Counted from the stretch's first letter, positions 1 to 11,508 are shown. The stretch is 64,000 nt of DNA from Nemania diffusa (GCA_038501195.1 JBBPUQ010000008.1:848001-912000); one strand, 5' to 3'. Notes: generated from the letters alone by a model not told the origin. Translations and numbers: made by a program.

Positions 1-263
1 GTTGTAATTGATTCCTCCATTTATCCTGTAGAGCGATAACTATTACGGAAAATAAGATGTATGAGGAAGAGAATTAGAGGCTATAACTGGAGAGGGAGTT
101 ATAGCAAGAGGTAGGGATGGTTGCCATGGGTGACTAACGCCCAAACCCCACTGAGGGACCCATATATATACCTCTCTGTAGGCTAGGAAAACCGGGACTA
201 TGTAGATAACCAGATATGCCAATCGAATCCAGACTAAGGTTAGTATATAATACTTGAATAAAT

Positions 264-303
264 TCTGATTGGTATATGCATAATCCTAGTTTTCCACTTT
301 TTA
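264..303 (+). repeat. Short dispersed repeat, copy 1 (partial)
   Basis: Starts with TCTGATTGGT and ends with TTTCCACTTTTTA. The same start and inner block recur in copy 3 at 13062-13154, and the start recurs in copy 2 at 10863. The spacing between blocks differs, so the copies have diverged. I do not know the family. Confidence 0.35.
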
Positions 304-387
304 AGTACTACCTCAGACTAACCTACCCCTGTCTACGTATTCCCAGGACAGTTGAGATGCTGAATATAACAGATTAGGTGTACCCAC

Positions 388-1066
388 ACAACCTGACCAG
401 TACCCCCCCTTGATCAACACACCACCACCCAAATCAAGTCAGTGAAGTGGATGCGATCAACAGCGCTAAAACACTAGTACTGGTCGGATAATTTAAAAAT
501 AAAATGAATAAAGTAATTGATTATTAATCGATTGCAATAAAATTTTAACTTAGAAAAAATTTATATATAAATATTAATCGATTAATAATTAATTAATAAT
601 TAATAAAGATATATATATAATTAAAATTTTTTTTAAAAAAAAATAAATATTAATTAAATATTAATCGATTATTAATTAATTAATAATTAATTTATATATA
701 TATAAAGTTTTTTTTAAAATAAAAAAATAAAAAATAAAAAATAAAATATTAAATATTAATTAATTATTAATTAATTATTAATCGATTAGCTATTAATTAA
801 CAAATATTATATTATATATATATATATATATATTTAATATTGTTTTAATATTAATATTAAAATAATAAATAATATAAATATTTTTTATTTATTAAATATT
901 AATTAATTAATATTTAATTATTTATCGATTATTAATCGATTAACTATTTAACAAAAAAATTTTGAATTTTACTAGTAGTGGTCGGATGGGGCGGCTCTCT
1001 TATTTTCTATTGGCTGCTTTTTAGCACTGTAGGTATGTGGGGGTAGGGGGGTACTGGTCGGGTTGT
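388..1066. mobile_element. AT-rich island bounded by 21-bp inverted repeats (MITE-like)
   Basis: Positions 388-408 match the reverse complement of 1046-1066 at 20 of 21 bases (core GACCAGTACCCCCC). An inner motif, ACTAGTACTGGTCGGAT at 473-489, recurs at 971-987 with one change and borders a core of roughly 490-965. That core is almost pure A/T and is built from ATTAATCGATTAAT- and TTAATTAATTATTAA-type palindromes. No open reading frame of note lies inside, and I see no target-site duplication. The layout suggests a non-autonomous inverted-repeat element, with the AT core perhaps worsened by repeat-induced point mutation. The element class is not recognised. Confidence 0.45.
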
Positions 1067-1098
1067 CAGGCCCCTCACAGATTAGCCTATCAGTATAA

Positions 1099-2160
1099 TC
1101 ACAATTTAGACAGCTGACCAATCTTCATCTCCCAAATCTCCTTATCGCCCAACCAATTCAAGACATCGCCTACGCCTTTGCCACGATTGCTGCCGACCAT
1201 ACCACCTTTTGGGTCAAGGTCTGGACCTGGATCATTAATTTGCAAAACCCGCCGTGTGGTATCCTTTCCAACCTCGAGAATAGTCCCAGAGATTATCTCG
1301 GGATCAACAACGCATCGTAGCATCGCCGCGGCAACCTCTTCAGGGGTAACCCAGGCATCCCGGTCGGGGTCTAGATACCGCGACTTTTCCGGGTGCTCAG
1401 TCCAGAGCGGCGTGCGCACGATGCCAGGCGCGACACCGTTGACGCGTACCCCAACATGTTCTTCGAGAGGGGCAAGGCAGCGCACAAATCCAGTGATGGC
1501 GAACTTGGACGCACCATAGAGGGGGGCATGGATAACGCCCAACTGGCCTGCCACGGAAGAAATATGCACAATTCTTTTCGGGTTGCTCTTAGATACTTTG
1601 GACGGCCCTTTGATGCTCGGATCAGAGGGTGGGTATAGCCACAGCGACAGAGCGAGCTGGGTGGCTCTAATCGGGTGAGTGAGGTTGATATCCAACAGAG
1701 CGTATCGGTTTGCGTCGACCTGGTCTTGGCTACTTGCAGATCCAGGGGGATGCCAGAAGCTTGTCCAGTGTGGCTCGTATACCCCAGCCCCTGGGCAGAC
1801 AATGTCAAAGTCACCGAACTCCTCGAGAGTTGCGGCGAACATGCGAGAGAGTTCAGCCCATACAGTAACGTCGGTTTTCACGAACGCGGCACGGGGCGAC
1901 TTGCTTCGGTCACTGTATTTTTCGATAAGACTTTTAGCTTCCGGTCGTAAAGCCACATCTGCTAACACAACATTGCATTTTTCAGAAAGCAAAAGAGCCG
2001 CAAATGCAAGATTAATGCCTGTTAAGAATATCCCATGATTAGCTATGATGACTTAATTTTGTCTCATAGACTTGATCTCACCTGAACCCGCCCCTGTGAT
2101 AATGGCGGTTTTACCAGAAATAGCGTACGGCTGGGAACTATCTTGCGTTTCTTTAGACAT
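1099..2160 (-). CDS. Short-chain dehydrogenase/reductase (15-hydroxyprostaglandin dehydrogenase-like)
   Basis: Two exons, 2160-2082 and 2018-1099, with a 63-nt GTGAGA...ACAG intron, give 332 residues. The short first exon restores the N terminus: ATG at 2160 leads into the Rossmann motif TGAGSGI, cut by the intron after the second Gly-Ser. Further on are ADV for adenine binding, the serine of HISSVAG, the catalytic pair in YGASK, and VRVNGVAPGIVRTPL, all typical of classical SDRs. An insertion of about 20 residues with repeated Ser/Pro/Lys lies before the catalytic serine. NAD(H)-dependent oxidation of a small alcohol is inferred from the family; the substrate is unknown. It stands alone between two gene-poor stretches. 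Confidence 0.85.
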
Positions 2161-3509
2161 AGTATAATGAAATGTCGTGCAATCAGAACTAGCTGATCTG
2201 GGTGGCGTTCAAGATAATTATCGCTGCGTATTTCTTGACTAATTACTGGGTCTAAGAATAAAGGGGATACGACAGTTATACCTGAATCTCGACCAAATGT
2301 GATGCAAGTTGTATCAAAGCATTAATCTATGCTGGAGGTACCACGTCTGAATGATTCCAAGTTCCGCTAGATGTCTTGAGGTATATTGATCTGAGCATGC
2401 GAGCGAGGGCTTAGCTGAGGAGATCGGTCACACTACATCACAAGGATGCCTACCCCGCCCTACCTCCCCAACACAGGAAAACGTTTCGCCATCAACAACC
2501 ACGCAATTGTAACCGTTTTGTTGGTTTTGATTTACACTGGCTTGAAGCTCGGCCTAAAGAGGGCCTTACCCCGCCCAAATCACACCGCGTCAAATATATC
2601 TGTGGGCTATGTGGTCGCAGCTATGCCGAGGTATAGAAGCTGTAGAGGTTGGGGACTCAATGAGGAAGAAGCCAGGTCAACACACGTTGGAGAGTGGTGG
2701 AGTTGACTCCCCTGTTCTATGAGTGCACTTCTTAAATTTCGCATTGAATTGGCGCTTACAATACCGATTGGAAGAACCAAAGCAGTAAATGATGAAAAGT
2801 CAATATAAGATGCAATATAGCGCGTCTGACGGAGTGACTACATTTACCAATCGTGAGATCTGACCATGCGGAAGACAGCATGAATTGAGATTACCTATAG
2901 ATTTATGAAGTCTAGTTGCCACGGGGTCTCGCTGCGTTCCACAACTATAATACTCATTCATTATCCGGAATACTTTGCCCAGCCAAGCTAGCTACACATT
3001 TATCATTTTCATTTTCCATAAGTTGAGCTCTTGATACATCGTATGCGGTATTGAATAAGGAAATCAGGCATGCGCGATAGTAGTACAGGCTTTTTTTGAA
3101 AAGAAAAAGTTGTAATGACAAAAAAAAAAAAAAATAGAAAAGTATATAGCCGCTTTTGATTATAAAAAAAGTACTATTTGTTTATTTTCTTAAGCAACTT
3201 ATGAATTATTATTTTATTTTAGCATAACTTAAAACTAAATAATACCGACTTCGTTATAGTACGCTAAGTTTTCTATTAGGCGTAAAGATTAATTCAAGCG
3301 CTTCAATATATATGTGCGCGTTTTAATCATGGTATTCCTGAAAATAGTTATGATATAGCTAATATCAAGACTTTAAGCCGGAAACCTTTTTTATCTACCT
3401 ATTTACTTAAATGTGGATAAGACTAACTAACACTTAAAAATCTAGTGATAACCGATATAGGGTTAAGCAAATCTTATCGATTCTTTAGTAGCTCTAACGT
3501 TCCAGGTAA
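2161..3509. other. Intergenic, no supported gene
   Basis: Moderately AT-rich. One open frame of 86 codons at 2446-2706 has no recognisable domain and no coding-like bias. A poly-A run sits near 3120-3134. Nothing else can be supported. Confidence 0.6.
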
Positions 3510-4085
3510 TAGAGTGTGACAAGGGCAGTATCAAAAACAATAAGTTCTATTTAACTAATAATTCTTTTGAGGTCTAAAGGGCCCATGCCTTCTTCCCCTT
3601 CCGTTACAGTCGGGAAGATCTTGACCTAGTTATTTATTACATGACATCCCCGGAAGGAATAGAATAGCCTCCGTAATCATGACTCTGCCTGAGACCTTCC
3701 GAGACCTCTCGAGGCCTCGTGACCTATTTTCAGTCCGGCGTTTCAGCCTCCTGCGAGATCGGGGGTTTTTATATAGTGGCTTGCCCTCTATATTGTGGCT
3801 CCTAAGTGTTTCTGCAGTGTGACATAAAGTGATAAGAACGTCAAAGTATTGGCCGCCGGAATGTGACTATAAATGCGGCCGAATAAGCTGGGCATTCGAT
3901 ATATAGACTCTAGAATACATTTTCCTAGATCTCCTAACTTAGTTACTTAGAGGCTACTCACTTATTCAGACCATAAAAATAAACAGGTTAAAGCTGTATA
4001 TTCAAGAAACAAGAAACATGTACTAACCAATACTTACTTCGAATAGGTTAGAGCAAAAGCCGAGGGTGTCGATTTTTACACCATC
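3510..4085. mobile_element. LTR-like retroelement remnant
   Basis: Starts TGTGACAAGG near 3515 and ends TTTTTACA near 4080. Between them are GC-rich blocks followed by TATA-like elements (GGTTTTTATATAGTGG near 3763-3778, and ACTATAAATGCGGCC near 3866-3880), then a stretch resembling a retroelement R/U5 region. I see no target-site duplication, no primer-binding site I can name, and no gag or pol nearby. It could be a decayed solo LTR or simply an unusual promoter-like segment. Confidence 0.25.
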
Positions 4086-4955
4086 ACGTTGAAGAAAGCT
4101 GTTATTGAGGTAAGGAGATAGATCACCAACTCGCTCATGCCATGCTAAGCATGGAAAATAGTGAATTTCCTACTTGAGGTGGCAGCAGGATAACACTACC
4201 CTGTTGTCTCTCCCCCATCCGATGCCTGCTACCAAAGCCAGTCAGAGACGCTAATTCTCAGCCATCATGTCCAATTATGAGGAAAGGTGAGACTAATGCG
4301 ATGGTATTAAATATGGGACTGCATCATATTATGGTAAACCTACCTGTGGTGATTATTTTGGAGATCACCTTAGCTAGCCTTCAACAGGTCTTTTACAATA
4401 TAGAAGAAATCTATAGTGCTAGAATCGCAACTGAACAGCAAGGCTAACAGTAGGAAATGGACCAAGTGTGAACATTAAAAACAACGTTAGAAAATCACTC
4501 AAAATAGGGTTGAAAGCATAGGCTACACCTATGGCACCTAGTAGATATTTAATTAAGTTATTACTTGTGGAGAATTACATTGCTGAATTCGATTGTAGTG
4601 GTGTTGTTGATGTGTTTAGCCGATCCCATTAAGGGGTCAGTCCCGCTTGGCAAGGGGGTGCTTTAGTGGTGTTGAGGAATAGGGGATCCTTTTGCAGGTA
4701 AACTAGACTGCAGGAGATTCTATGCTTCTGTTAATTTAGCGATTGATCATTAGGAAACACTAGGTTTTAGTTTCCACAGAACTTGTTATACGCTGGCACG
4801 CCGACGCTTGACGCTTCTCTTAAAGATCCTGTATTAGAAAACGAAAGCGAGCTGAGGCTTTGAAGCTCCTTCCCACCTCCCAATTTCTTCATAAGGAGTA
4901 CGTCAGAAAAATTAAAAATAGAAGTAGAGGGGCAAAGTAAAGGCTAGTAAGTAAT
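4086..4955. other. Intergenic, no supported gene
   Basis: Gene-free stretch with stops in all frames, lying downstream of the 3' end of the Vps24 gene. No repeat or structural RNA was recognised. Confidence 0.6.
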
Positions 4956-5847
4956 CTAGTTCCTTAGGGCTTCTAGTCTATATCGCATCTGGTCCATCAT
5001 CGCTTTATTGTCCTCCTCCCCTTCTTCTTCCTGCTGAGGGGTTGCAGCAATAGGTTCTTGGGCGGTTGGAGCGGTGGACAGCTTCTCGGTGGTATCCGTG
5101 CGTTCCTTAAGGATTTCCCCTAGTACCTTATCGACCTCGCCTTCGGCGACCTCCTCTTCGAACTCGGCGGAGCCATCCTGGGGCAGATTCTCACCGACCA
5201 TCTCCTCGATGATGCCCGCTTTTACCAGCTCGACCGAGAGCTCCTGCATCGTGCCCGCTAGCTCAGGCAAGCGGATAAGCAAGTTGACGTCTTGCATAAC
5301 GCCGACGCTTGCGCGTATAGTGCCCTCCAACTGGCGCATCGCGAACGCTTCGTCGATCTTCATCTGCACGCTGCTGAGCTGCGCCTTAGACGTCACTAGG
5401 AGAGCCGACGTTCTGCGGTGCTGTATCAGTATATGGGCGAAGTCCCGCATTTCCCGGTGCGCCTGCGTTTGCCGCTGCGGGTCCCGCACTGCTCGCTTGT
5501 CCGCCTGTAGGATTAAGTTCTTCGCCTTGATCTCTAGCTGCCTCATGTTCGTGATCTCGCGATCCAGCTTGTGGGCGTTTGACCGGACGATCGCGTTGCA
5601 TCTACGGTGCTGTTTGCGGTTCGCATGAGCTGTTAGCGGATTTGAGGTGAAGGAACAAGCAGGGCTGCATTAATGGAATTGAATGAATGGGATAGGCGAA
5701 CTAGGGGCGGAGGGATTCGTTTGACGTTCACAGCACGTAGCAAGTAGGATGATTGCGTGCGATGCCCATGCCCGTAATAAGGCTAAAAGGCAGGCCTACC
5801 TGTGCCTGAGGATCAGGCTTTACGAAGACAGATTTGAGACTGTCCAT
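4956..5847 (-). CDS. vps24: ESCRT-III subunit Vps24 (CHMP3 family)
   Basis: Exon 1 (5847-5800, 16 codons) is followed by a 190-nt intron and exon 2 (5609-4956), giving 233 residues, the usual length. The N terminus MDSLKSVFVKPDPQAQ joins a basic helix (RRCNAIVRSNAHKLDRE), then a long charged coiled coil. The family signature SKAQLSSVQMKIDEAFA and the block NLLIRLPELAGTMQELS follow, then KAGIIEEMVGE. The acidic C-terminal part ends with a MIM1-type helix, MMDQMRYRLEALRN, expected to bind the Vps4 MIT domain. Vps24 caps Snf7 filaments with Vps2 on endosomes during multivesicular-body sorting. Without exon 1 the protein would start at an internal Met and lack the membrane-binding helix. Confidence 0.93.
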
Positions 5848-6606
5848 CGCAACGACGCAATACGGGTAGTACTGGGATATTACAAGCGTCCTTGAGGCTG
5901 TCGCTAGTGGCTCAGCGGACGAGGCTTATCGAGAATAGTATTGGCCTAGGTAGGCAGTTCCTAGCTTGGTGAATGTTACTAGTGCACCTGTCCGTAGCGT
6001 GTTGAGCAGACGGCACCATTGAATTCGGGGACCTGTTATTGAGTAGGGGTTAGGAGTGCCAATGGTGGATTTTAATCGCTTAGGGTTGACGGACGTCGGA
6101 AGTCGAGTCTAAGAGATGAACAGCCGCTGGATCGGCCCGTAGCGTGTGATGATGTAGCCAAGAGATCTGACCAGCCAACCAATTGGGGATAAATCTTGTT
6201 TCCACATTAGGCAACAAGCACCATCCCCCTGCCTTTAGGTCATCAAGTTTTTGATTGCATTCAATCATGTCGTTTGGCTGATTGTTTCGTTTTGATCAGT
6301 CGAATACTACAGTATGTCGGCTAGGGGATAGGTTGACAGCATCTCCAAATATCGAATGCCTACTCTGCTCTAATTATGCACCTGGCTTGGGACGACCAAG
6401 AAGTTCAGGACTAAGCAATATCTAGTGGATGTTCTACTAGGATTGTGACAGCTCTATAAATACCTAACGGTCCTGATTATTACTTAAGTACAGTGTGACC
6501 AATACTAAGCTACCAATCAATAACCTAGGTATATACCTAACCTACTTGTAAACCTGTATGTAGGCAGCATAGTTACACATGCCACTAGCCTGCTTATGTT
6601 CGGCTA
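5848..6606. other. Intergenic between vps24 and the DUF829 gene
   Basis: Holds the vps24 promoter side and the 3' flank of the DUF829 gene. A 62-codon minus-strand frame at 6080-6268 has no features supporting it. No repeat or RNA was recognised. Confidence 0.55.
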
Positions 6607-7635
6607 CTAGCGCCAACTCCCAATAATCTCTAGTACCTTCGCCTGTGACCTACCTACTGACTCCTCCCAGTTCTGACTCACGACGTGCCAGTAACGATCT
6701 GCATGCATCCTCGCATGTGCCACGTGCCCTGACCCATGAAAGACCTCGCGCCGCACGCGAAACCCTCGGGCCTCCGCCTCGGCAGCGTGGTGCTCCACGC
6801 CCTTCACCGGCGTGATGCGGTCGGCGGGTCCATAGATATAGACACGACCGGCCTCGCGCACCCGAGCTGGATCGTTGTGTGCGCGCGGCGCGAGATCTCC
6901 TATGTGGTCCGGCACCCGCAACACCGTGACCACCGCCCACACGAGGGCAACGTAGAGGTACGCGATGGGCAAGATGGCGAATCGCATCGCCGACGGCGCG
7001 CCGTCGAGGATGCCTCGCACGAGCGTCCGGTAGGTGAAGGCCGCGGGTGCAGAGTCGAAGATGGTGGTGTGCAAGGGGAGGACGGCAGCCTTAGAGGAAG
7101 ACGTCGAGCTAGCACCGGCGGTCGCGTAGGCCGTGTAGAGGTGGTACAGCATGGTCGAGCCGGCATTGGAGAAGGCGTGGATCAGCAGCCGCGGAAATGG
7201 CGTGTAGACGTCTCTGGATTCCTCGTCCTGCTGGAGGATGGCGCGGGCGGTCGTGGCGGCAATGCGGGCCTCGCGCAAGGCTAACCATGGTATTGTCATG
7301 CCTGCGAACGTGCAGGTGATGAGGAGGATATCTGTGGCTGGGAAGAGAGCCTGGTACTGGAGGACGTACTTGGCGAGGGGGCCATCGGCGGCGTTCATCC
7401 AGCCGAGGATGATGATCAGCGCGGGATCTTTGGCCTGTTCCCAGGTGGTCCCGTATGGCCACCGGCGCAAGAGGTAAACGTGGGGAGAAAGCGCTTGCAT
7501 GAAACTCAAGTCGCCGGTGGCTGGTGGCCGCGACGACGTCGTTGTGGCCATGGCTGGTGGATGGCAAGATAGCTGCTGAATAGGTGATAATAAGGAAATA
7601 GTAGATGAGGGCCAAATGGGAGTAGTAAGAGACAT
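6607..7635 (-). CDS. DUF829 (TMEM53-like) alpha/beta-hydrolase
   Basis: Single exon of 342 codons from ATG 7635. An alternative in-frame start at 7551 gives 314 residues and is perhaps likelier, because the first 28 residues lack family similarity. Visible pieces are PALIIILGWMNA at the first strand, a Tyr/Trp-rich helix, HAFSNAGS as a nucleophile-elbow-like serine, FDSAPA, two hydrophobic segments (ILPIAYLYVALVWAVVTVL), YGPADRITP holding a plausible catalytic Asp, and FHGSGHVAHARMHADRYW with a plausible His. DUF829 proteins adopt a hydrolase-like fold. Fungal members occur both in and out of metabolite clusters. The gene is divergent from the MFS exporter, 334-418 nt away, so the two may share a promoter. 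Confidence 0.8.
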   Translation of the reverse strand: MSLTTPIWPSSTISLLSPIQQLSCHPPAMATTTSSRPPATGDLSFMQALSPHVYLLRRWPYGTTWEQAKDPALIIILGWMNAADGPLAKYVLQYQALFPATDILLITCTFAGMTIPWLALREARIAATTARAILQQDEESRDVYTPFPRLLIHAFSNAGSTMLYHLYTAYATAGASSTSSSKAAVLPLHTTIFDSAPAAFTYRTLVRGILDGAPSAMRFAILPIAYLYVALVWAVVTVLRVPDHIGDLAPRAHNDPARVREAGRVYIYGPADRITPVKGVEHHAAEAEARGFRVRREVFHGSGHVAHARMHADRYWHVVSQNWEESVGRSQAKVLEIIGSWR

Positions 7636-7969
7636 TTATGACCAAGAAAGGGCTGAGCAAACGATGACTCGTCACATTGTCAATACGAGAGACGTTTCAT
7701 TTGTGTAACCTATGCGTTTGCTCCAGATGACCTTGAAAATGAGCTGTGCTTTGACAGAGCCGAGCACCTCAGGGGCCGTATCCCCCACGTTCGCTCTAGA
7801 TATACTGGCTGTCTTCGGCATCTGATGGAACACATAGTCTATGTCGAGTTTACATATTACATCTTGCCTGGCGGTTCTCAAATAACAGAGTTCAAGCCTT
7901 CTGATCTGGCACCCTCGTCAAGCCGCTAAGTGCGTCTCAACTATCGACACATTTGTACAGGAGCCCGAG
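7636..7969. promoter_or_regulatory. Shared divergent promoter, DUF829 gene / MFS exporter
   Basis: The gap between two divergently transcribed genes holds no supported coding sequence. Co-regulation is inferred from position only; I see no clear operator. Confidence 0.4.
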
Positions 7970-10030
7970 ATGTCGGGAGCCAACGAGTCCGACACCATCC
8001 CTCACCAGGGCGGCGAAAAGGACGGCCAAGAGCAAGTGGCTGTTCCTCCGGGGAGATACCTCACCGGCATTCGATTGATACTTGTCTGCACGAGGTCAGT
8101 TGTGCTCTCCATTTTGCACTCAACCATTCAAGCTTCACGCTCACTTACAGCCATCTGCCGGCACGAAGTCTATGCATTTGCATCTTCCTTCCAACGGCCG
8201 AGATCTCCATCGTCAGCACCTCCTTGCTTACCATCTCGACCGACTTGAGCGGCTTTGACAAGAGCAACTGGGTCATCACGGCGTATCTTTCGGCTTTTAC
8301 GGGTACGTCCCATCTTGTTTCTCCAAAGACGCAACTTAAATGCTAAGGATGTAAGGGTTCCTCGTCATCTGGGCTAAGATCGGGTACCACATTGGCCTCA
8401 AGACGGCACTTCTCGCCTCACTTGTCATATTCATGGCCTTTTCGGCTGGCTGCGGAGCGTCCCAGTCCATCGAGGAGCTGTACGTGCCCACTGCCCTGCC
8501 AATCCAAGCATATTGGCTTTTCATAGTGTTGTATATTCCGACTGACGCGAGCTGGACTCTAGCATCGTTTTCCGGGCCCTCATGGGCATCGGTGGTGCCG
8601 GATCGATGGCCCTTACGTCCACCGCTTTCTTTCAGATCGTACCTGTGCCAAGCTACAGCAAGATGAACTCTCTCTTGTCTTGCACACTGGCTGTTGCGTT
8701 GGTCGTTAGTCCACTCATCGGCGGTGGTCTCAGCAATGGAAACAACTGGCGCTGGGTATTCTACCTCAAGTATGTCACACGCCTTGCCCGTGTAGTTGAT
8801 GGCGAGTTACTTACCCGCTTGCTGCAGCCTTCCCATCGGCGCGGTTGCCCTCGTCCTCCTCGCACTTGCGTTACCCAACGGCTTCCCTCACCACGCTGAT
8901 GCGGCTCTAGAAAAGCCAGTCAAACGCAACGTTGTGGCCACCATGGCAAGCTTCCTCTGGGAGGCCGACGTCTTTGGAGCTTTTCTGCTCCTGGGCACGG
9001 TTGTCTTCCTCGTAGTTGCACTAGAAGAGGGTGGTACGGTGAGCTATGCCTGGGGGTCTGGCCTCATAATCGCGTCCTTCATCGTTTCTGGTGTTCTTTT
9101 GACGACCTTCTTACTGTGGCAATGGTGGGCGGGCCGTGAAACGACAGCCGCCGTGCCTTCGTTCCCACGCAGCTTCACGCACAACCGCGTCCTACTACCG
9201 GTCCTCCTGTAAGTGGTCCCCTTGGAGCCTGTCTCCAACTGCCGATCTGAGTACTTCGGTAGTGGCGCGTTCCTCGTTGGAGCTCCCATGACCATAGCGT
9301 CCATTCAGCTCCCCCAGCGCTACCAGCTCATCAATGAGAGTTCACCACTCGATGCTGGTGTCAAGTTCCTGGCTTACGGTGTCCCTTTCCCCTTCGGCGT
9401 AGTGGTCACGTCAATTCTCGCAGGCAAATTTCGACTCCCGTTCGTCTACATCATCATTTTGGGAACGGCCCTACAAATTGTCGGATTCGCTCTCCTCTCC
9501 ACTACACCCGGCACTGTGAGTCCATGGCGTGGCCAGTTCGGATACAGTTTCATCGCTGGTCTGGGCACAGGAATCACAGGGGGCTTATACAACTTTCTCA
9601 ATCCGCTGTCAATCCAAAAAAAGGAGCAGTGTAAGCCCTCATTTCGCCCAGTAAGATAATATCTAGTATACATGCAGTATCGCTAACGTTCACATGATGA
9701 GTAGACTTGGCTATCGGCGCGGGCGTGCAAGCGCGCATGCTTGGCGGTTCGGTTGGCATCGCTGTGGTCAACAGCGTGTGGATCAACTACGTGCGGCAAC
9801 ACCTAGCGTCAATGCTCACGGAGACTGATATTGATACTCTGCTGACGAATATTGGGACCCTGGTTGGCTTTCCTCCCGCTGTTCAGAAGGAGTTCCGAGC
9901 CGTATGCAACGACGCTTATAACCTTCAGATGCTTGCCACATTAGGATTTGTGGCTGCGCAGGTCATTGCCGTAGTCGCGCTCTGGAGACGGCCGGCGTAT
10001 CGCCTGAGCAAGGAAGGAGCGCTCATGTAA
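7970..10030 (+). CDS. Major facilitator superfamily multidrug exporter (DHA14/TRI12-like)
   Basis: Seven exons (7970-8094, 8169-8302, 8356-8479, 8563-8769, 8828-9208, 9263-9630, 9705-10030) with introns of 53-83 nt give 554 residues in one frame. Family signatures run across the junctions: EISIVSTSLLTI in the first helix, KSNWVITAYLSAFT, then FRALMGIGGAGSMA (motif C region), VVSPLIGGGLS, NWRWVFYLNLPIGAVAL, GAPMTIASIQLPQRYQ, and GAGVQARMLGGSVGIAVVNS near the end. About 14 hydrophobic segments are expected. Such exporters sit in the plasma membrane and expel toxins or drugs by proton antiport. Position beside a P450 relic and a Zn2Cys6 regulator suggests export of a metabolite. All junctions are consistent, so the gene looks intact. 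Confidence 0.92.
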
Positions 10031-10076
10031 TCATGGAATGATGGTGGCTCATTAAAGCTTAGATTGGTGAGATGTC

Positions 10077-10730
10077 TTGGAAACGATGCATGCTTACTCC
10101 TTAGCGGGATCAATCAATCGACCTCTACAGGGTTTCAAGGAATCCCAAATGATCAACAACTTAACCAGTTTTCTTTATCTTTTTTGTGGCTGCACATATC
10201 TGCGCGCCGTCATCGACGAATCTCTCCGCCTCTCCGTGCCTACGACCTCGATGCCGTGGCGTGAGGAAGAAGACACACCTGCCTCCGCCGGCGAGCCCTT
10301 CATCGTCGATGGCCACATTATCCCCCGCGGTACCATGGTGGTTGTCAACACCTACTGCATAATGCACAACCCGGAGTACTTCTCCGACCCCTTTTCCTTC
10401 CAATCGGAGCGCTGGCTTGACAAGGCGAATAGCGAATCTCTGCGCCGCGCCTTCGTGCCGTTTGGCGTTGGTGAGTCTACGTGTCTGGGCAAGGGCATGG
10501 CATACCTAGAAACAAGTCTTGTGGTAGCTAGGACGTTGTGGTACTTTGACTTCGAAAGAGCGCCAGGTGACGATGGGAGATTGGGGGGCGGGTGGCCTGG
10601 GTGTAATGACGGCGCACGATCAAGGCCCGATGAATTTCAGCTGCACGATGGGATTGTCTCGGATCACGATGGGCCTAATCTAATTTTCACGAAAAGGGGC
10701 GCATATTGGGAAGAGTTGAAAGGTGTTTGA
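10077..10730 (+). pseudogene. 5'-truncated cytochrome P450 (C-terminal half only)
   Basis: Similarity to P450s begins near 10194 with TYLRAVIDESLRLS, holding the K-helix ExxR. It continues through IPRGTMVVVNTYCIMHNPEYF, the PERF-equivalent FQSERWL and the heme-binding loop FVPFGVGESTCLGKGMAYLE with the axial Cys. The roughly 300 N-terminal residues (membrane anchor, B-G region, I-helix oxygen-binding motif) are absent, and only about 160 bases separate the fragment from the MFS stop. The residues in front, from the first ATG at 10077, are not P450-like. The remaining frame is open, which points to a fairly recent truncation. It could not work as an oxygenase. A fusion to an unseen upstream exon is unlikely, since the exporter occupies that space. 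Confidence 0.85.
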
Positions 10731-11508
10731 ATATGCGTAGGGATTGGTAATTTCCACAGATTAAACTTGAGACTTAATTAGCTGGCTTAGCGGAAAAGCG
10801 GCCTGTGCATACAGTATAGTCAGATGCACCAATCGGAGGAAAGTATCATGCTTAAGGAAACATCTGATTGGTTTAATCTGATATATGTATGTACTGGTGC
10901 TGAAAAGGCACCCAAAGGGATAAAGGAGCGGACAGGACCCCGCGTTTTCCAGATCTTATAGTCGTATATAAAAATATAGAACGTTTGTATAGACTATATC
11001 CCATTTCCTGAAAAAGAAAATGATGTAGCCGCTCGGATAGTTGTTTACACTTAATAAGAGTATATATAAGGCTTGGATGATGATTTTATTAAAAGGCCCC
11101 GTTATTCCGCTCTTACAGTACTGCATAAGTCACTGTGGGTCTGCGGGTGCTCAGGCGCTAGACCTATTACGGCGATACGAGATGGAAGCTGGCAAGCCAC
11201 GGATTTTAGCGGATTTAACGACATACTTGAACACCGCCGCATCCTGCAGCACTCGCCTTATGCTCACCTATTACATACTAATCCGGATTCCTCCTTTTTC
11301 AGTTTCTCCATTAGAACTCGCTGCGCTATCAGTACATTAAACCGATAAACCCTGATAGCCTATGAACCTGGCACTGTGTCACTACGGCGTCGGCATCGGC
11401 ACCGGGAGCTAACCAGAGTTGGTAATAGGGCCCATCATCTGCCTATAATACCTAAAAAGGCAATACGAGCTTGATCGAGCGCTACGGATCCCTTATTCTA
11501 TCCCCGTA
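10731..11508. other. Intergenic with repeat copy 2
   Basis: Contains the repeat at 10863-10922 and an imperfect inverted partner at 10820-10838. Two overlapping frames of about 95 codons at 11041-11348 have no recognisable features. The right end is the promoter side of the Zn2Cys6 gene. Confidence 0.5.
10863..10922 (+). repeat. Short dispersed repeat, copy 2
   Basis: Begins TCTGATTGGTTTAAT and ends GAAAAGGCACCCAAAGGGAT. Both blocks recur at 13062 and 13134-13154 with one mismatch, but the spacer is about 24 nt here and about 57 nt there. The reverse complement of 10820-10838 resembles its start, giving a small imperfect hairpin. Confidence 0.5.

Noticed and set aside
2446..2706. 86-codon plus-strand frame
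   Set aside because: It has one weak hydrophobic stretch but no signal peptide pattern, domain, promoter or codon bias.
11041..11348. Two overlapping 91-99 codon frames upstream of the Zn2Cys6 gene
   Set aside because: Both frames are equally open and neither shows a domain, so chance openness in the promoter region is simpler.
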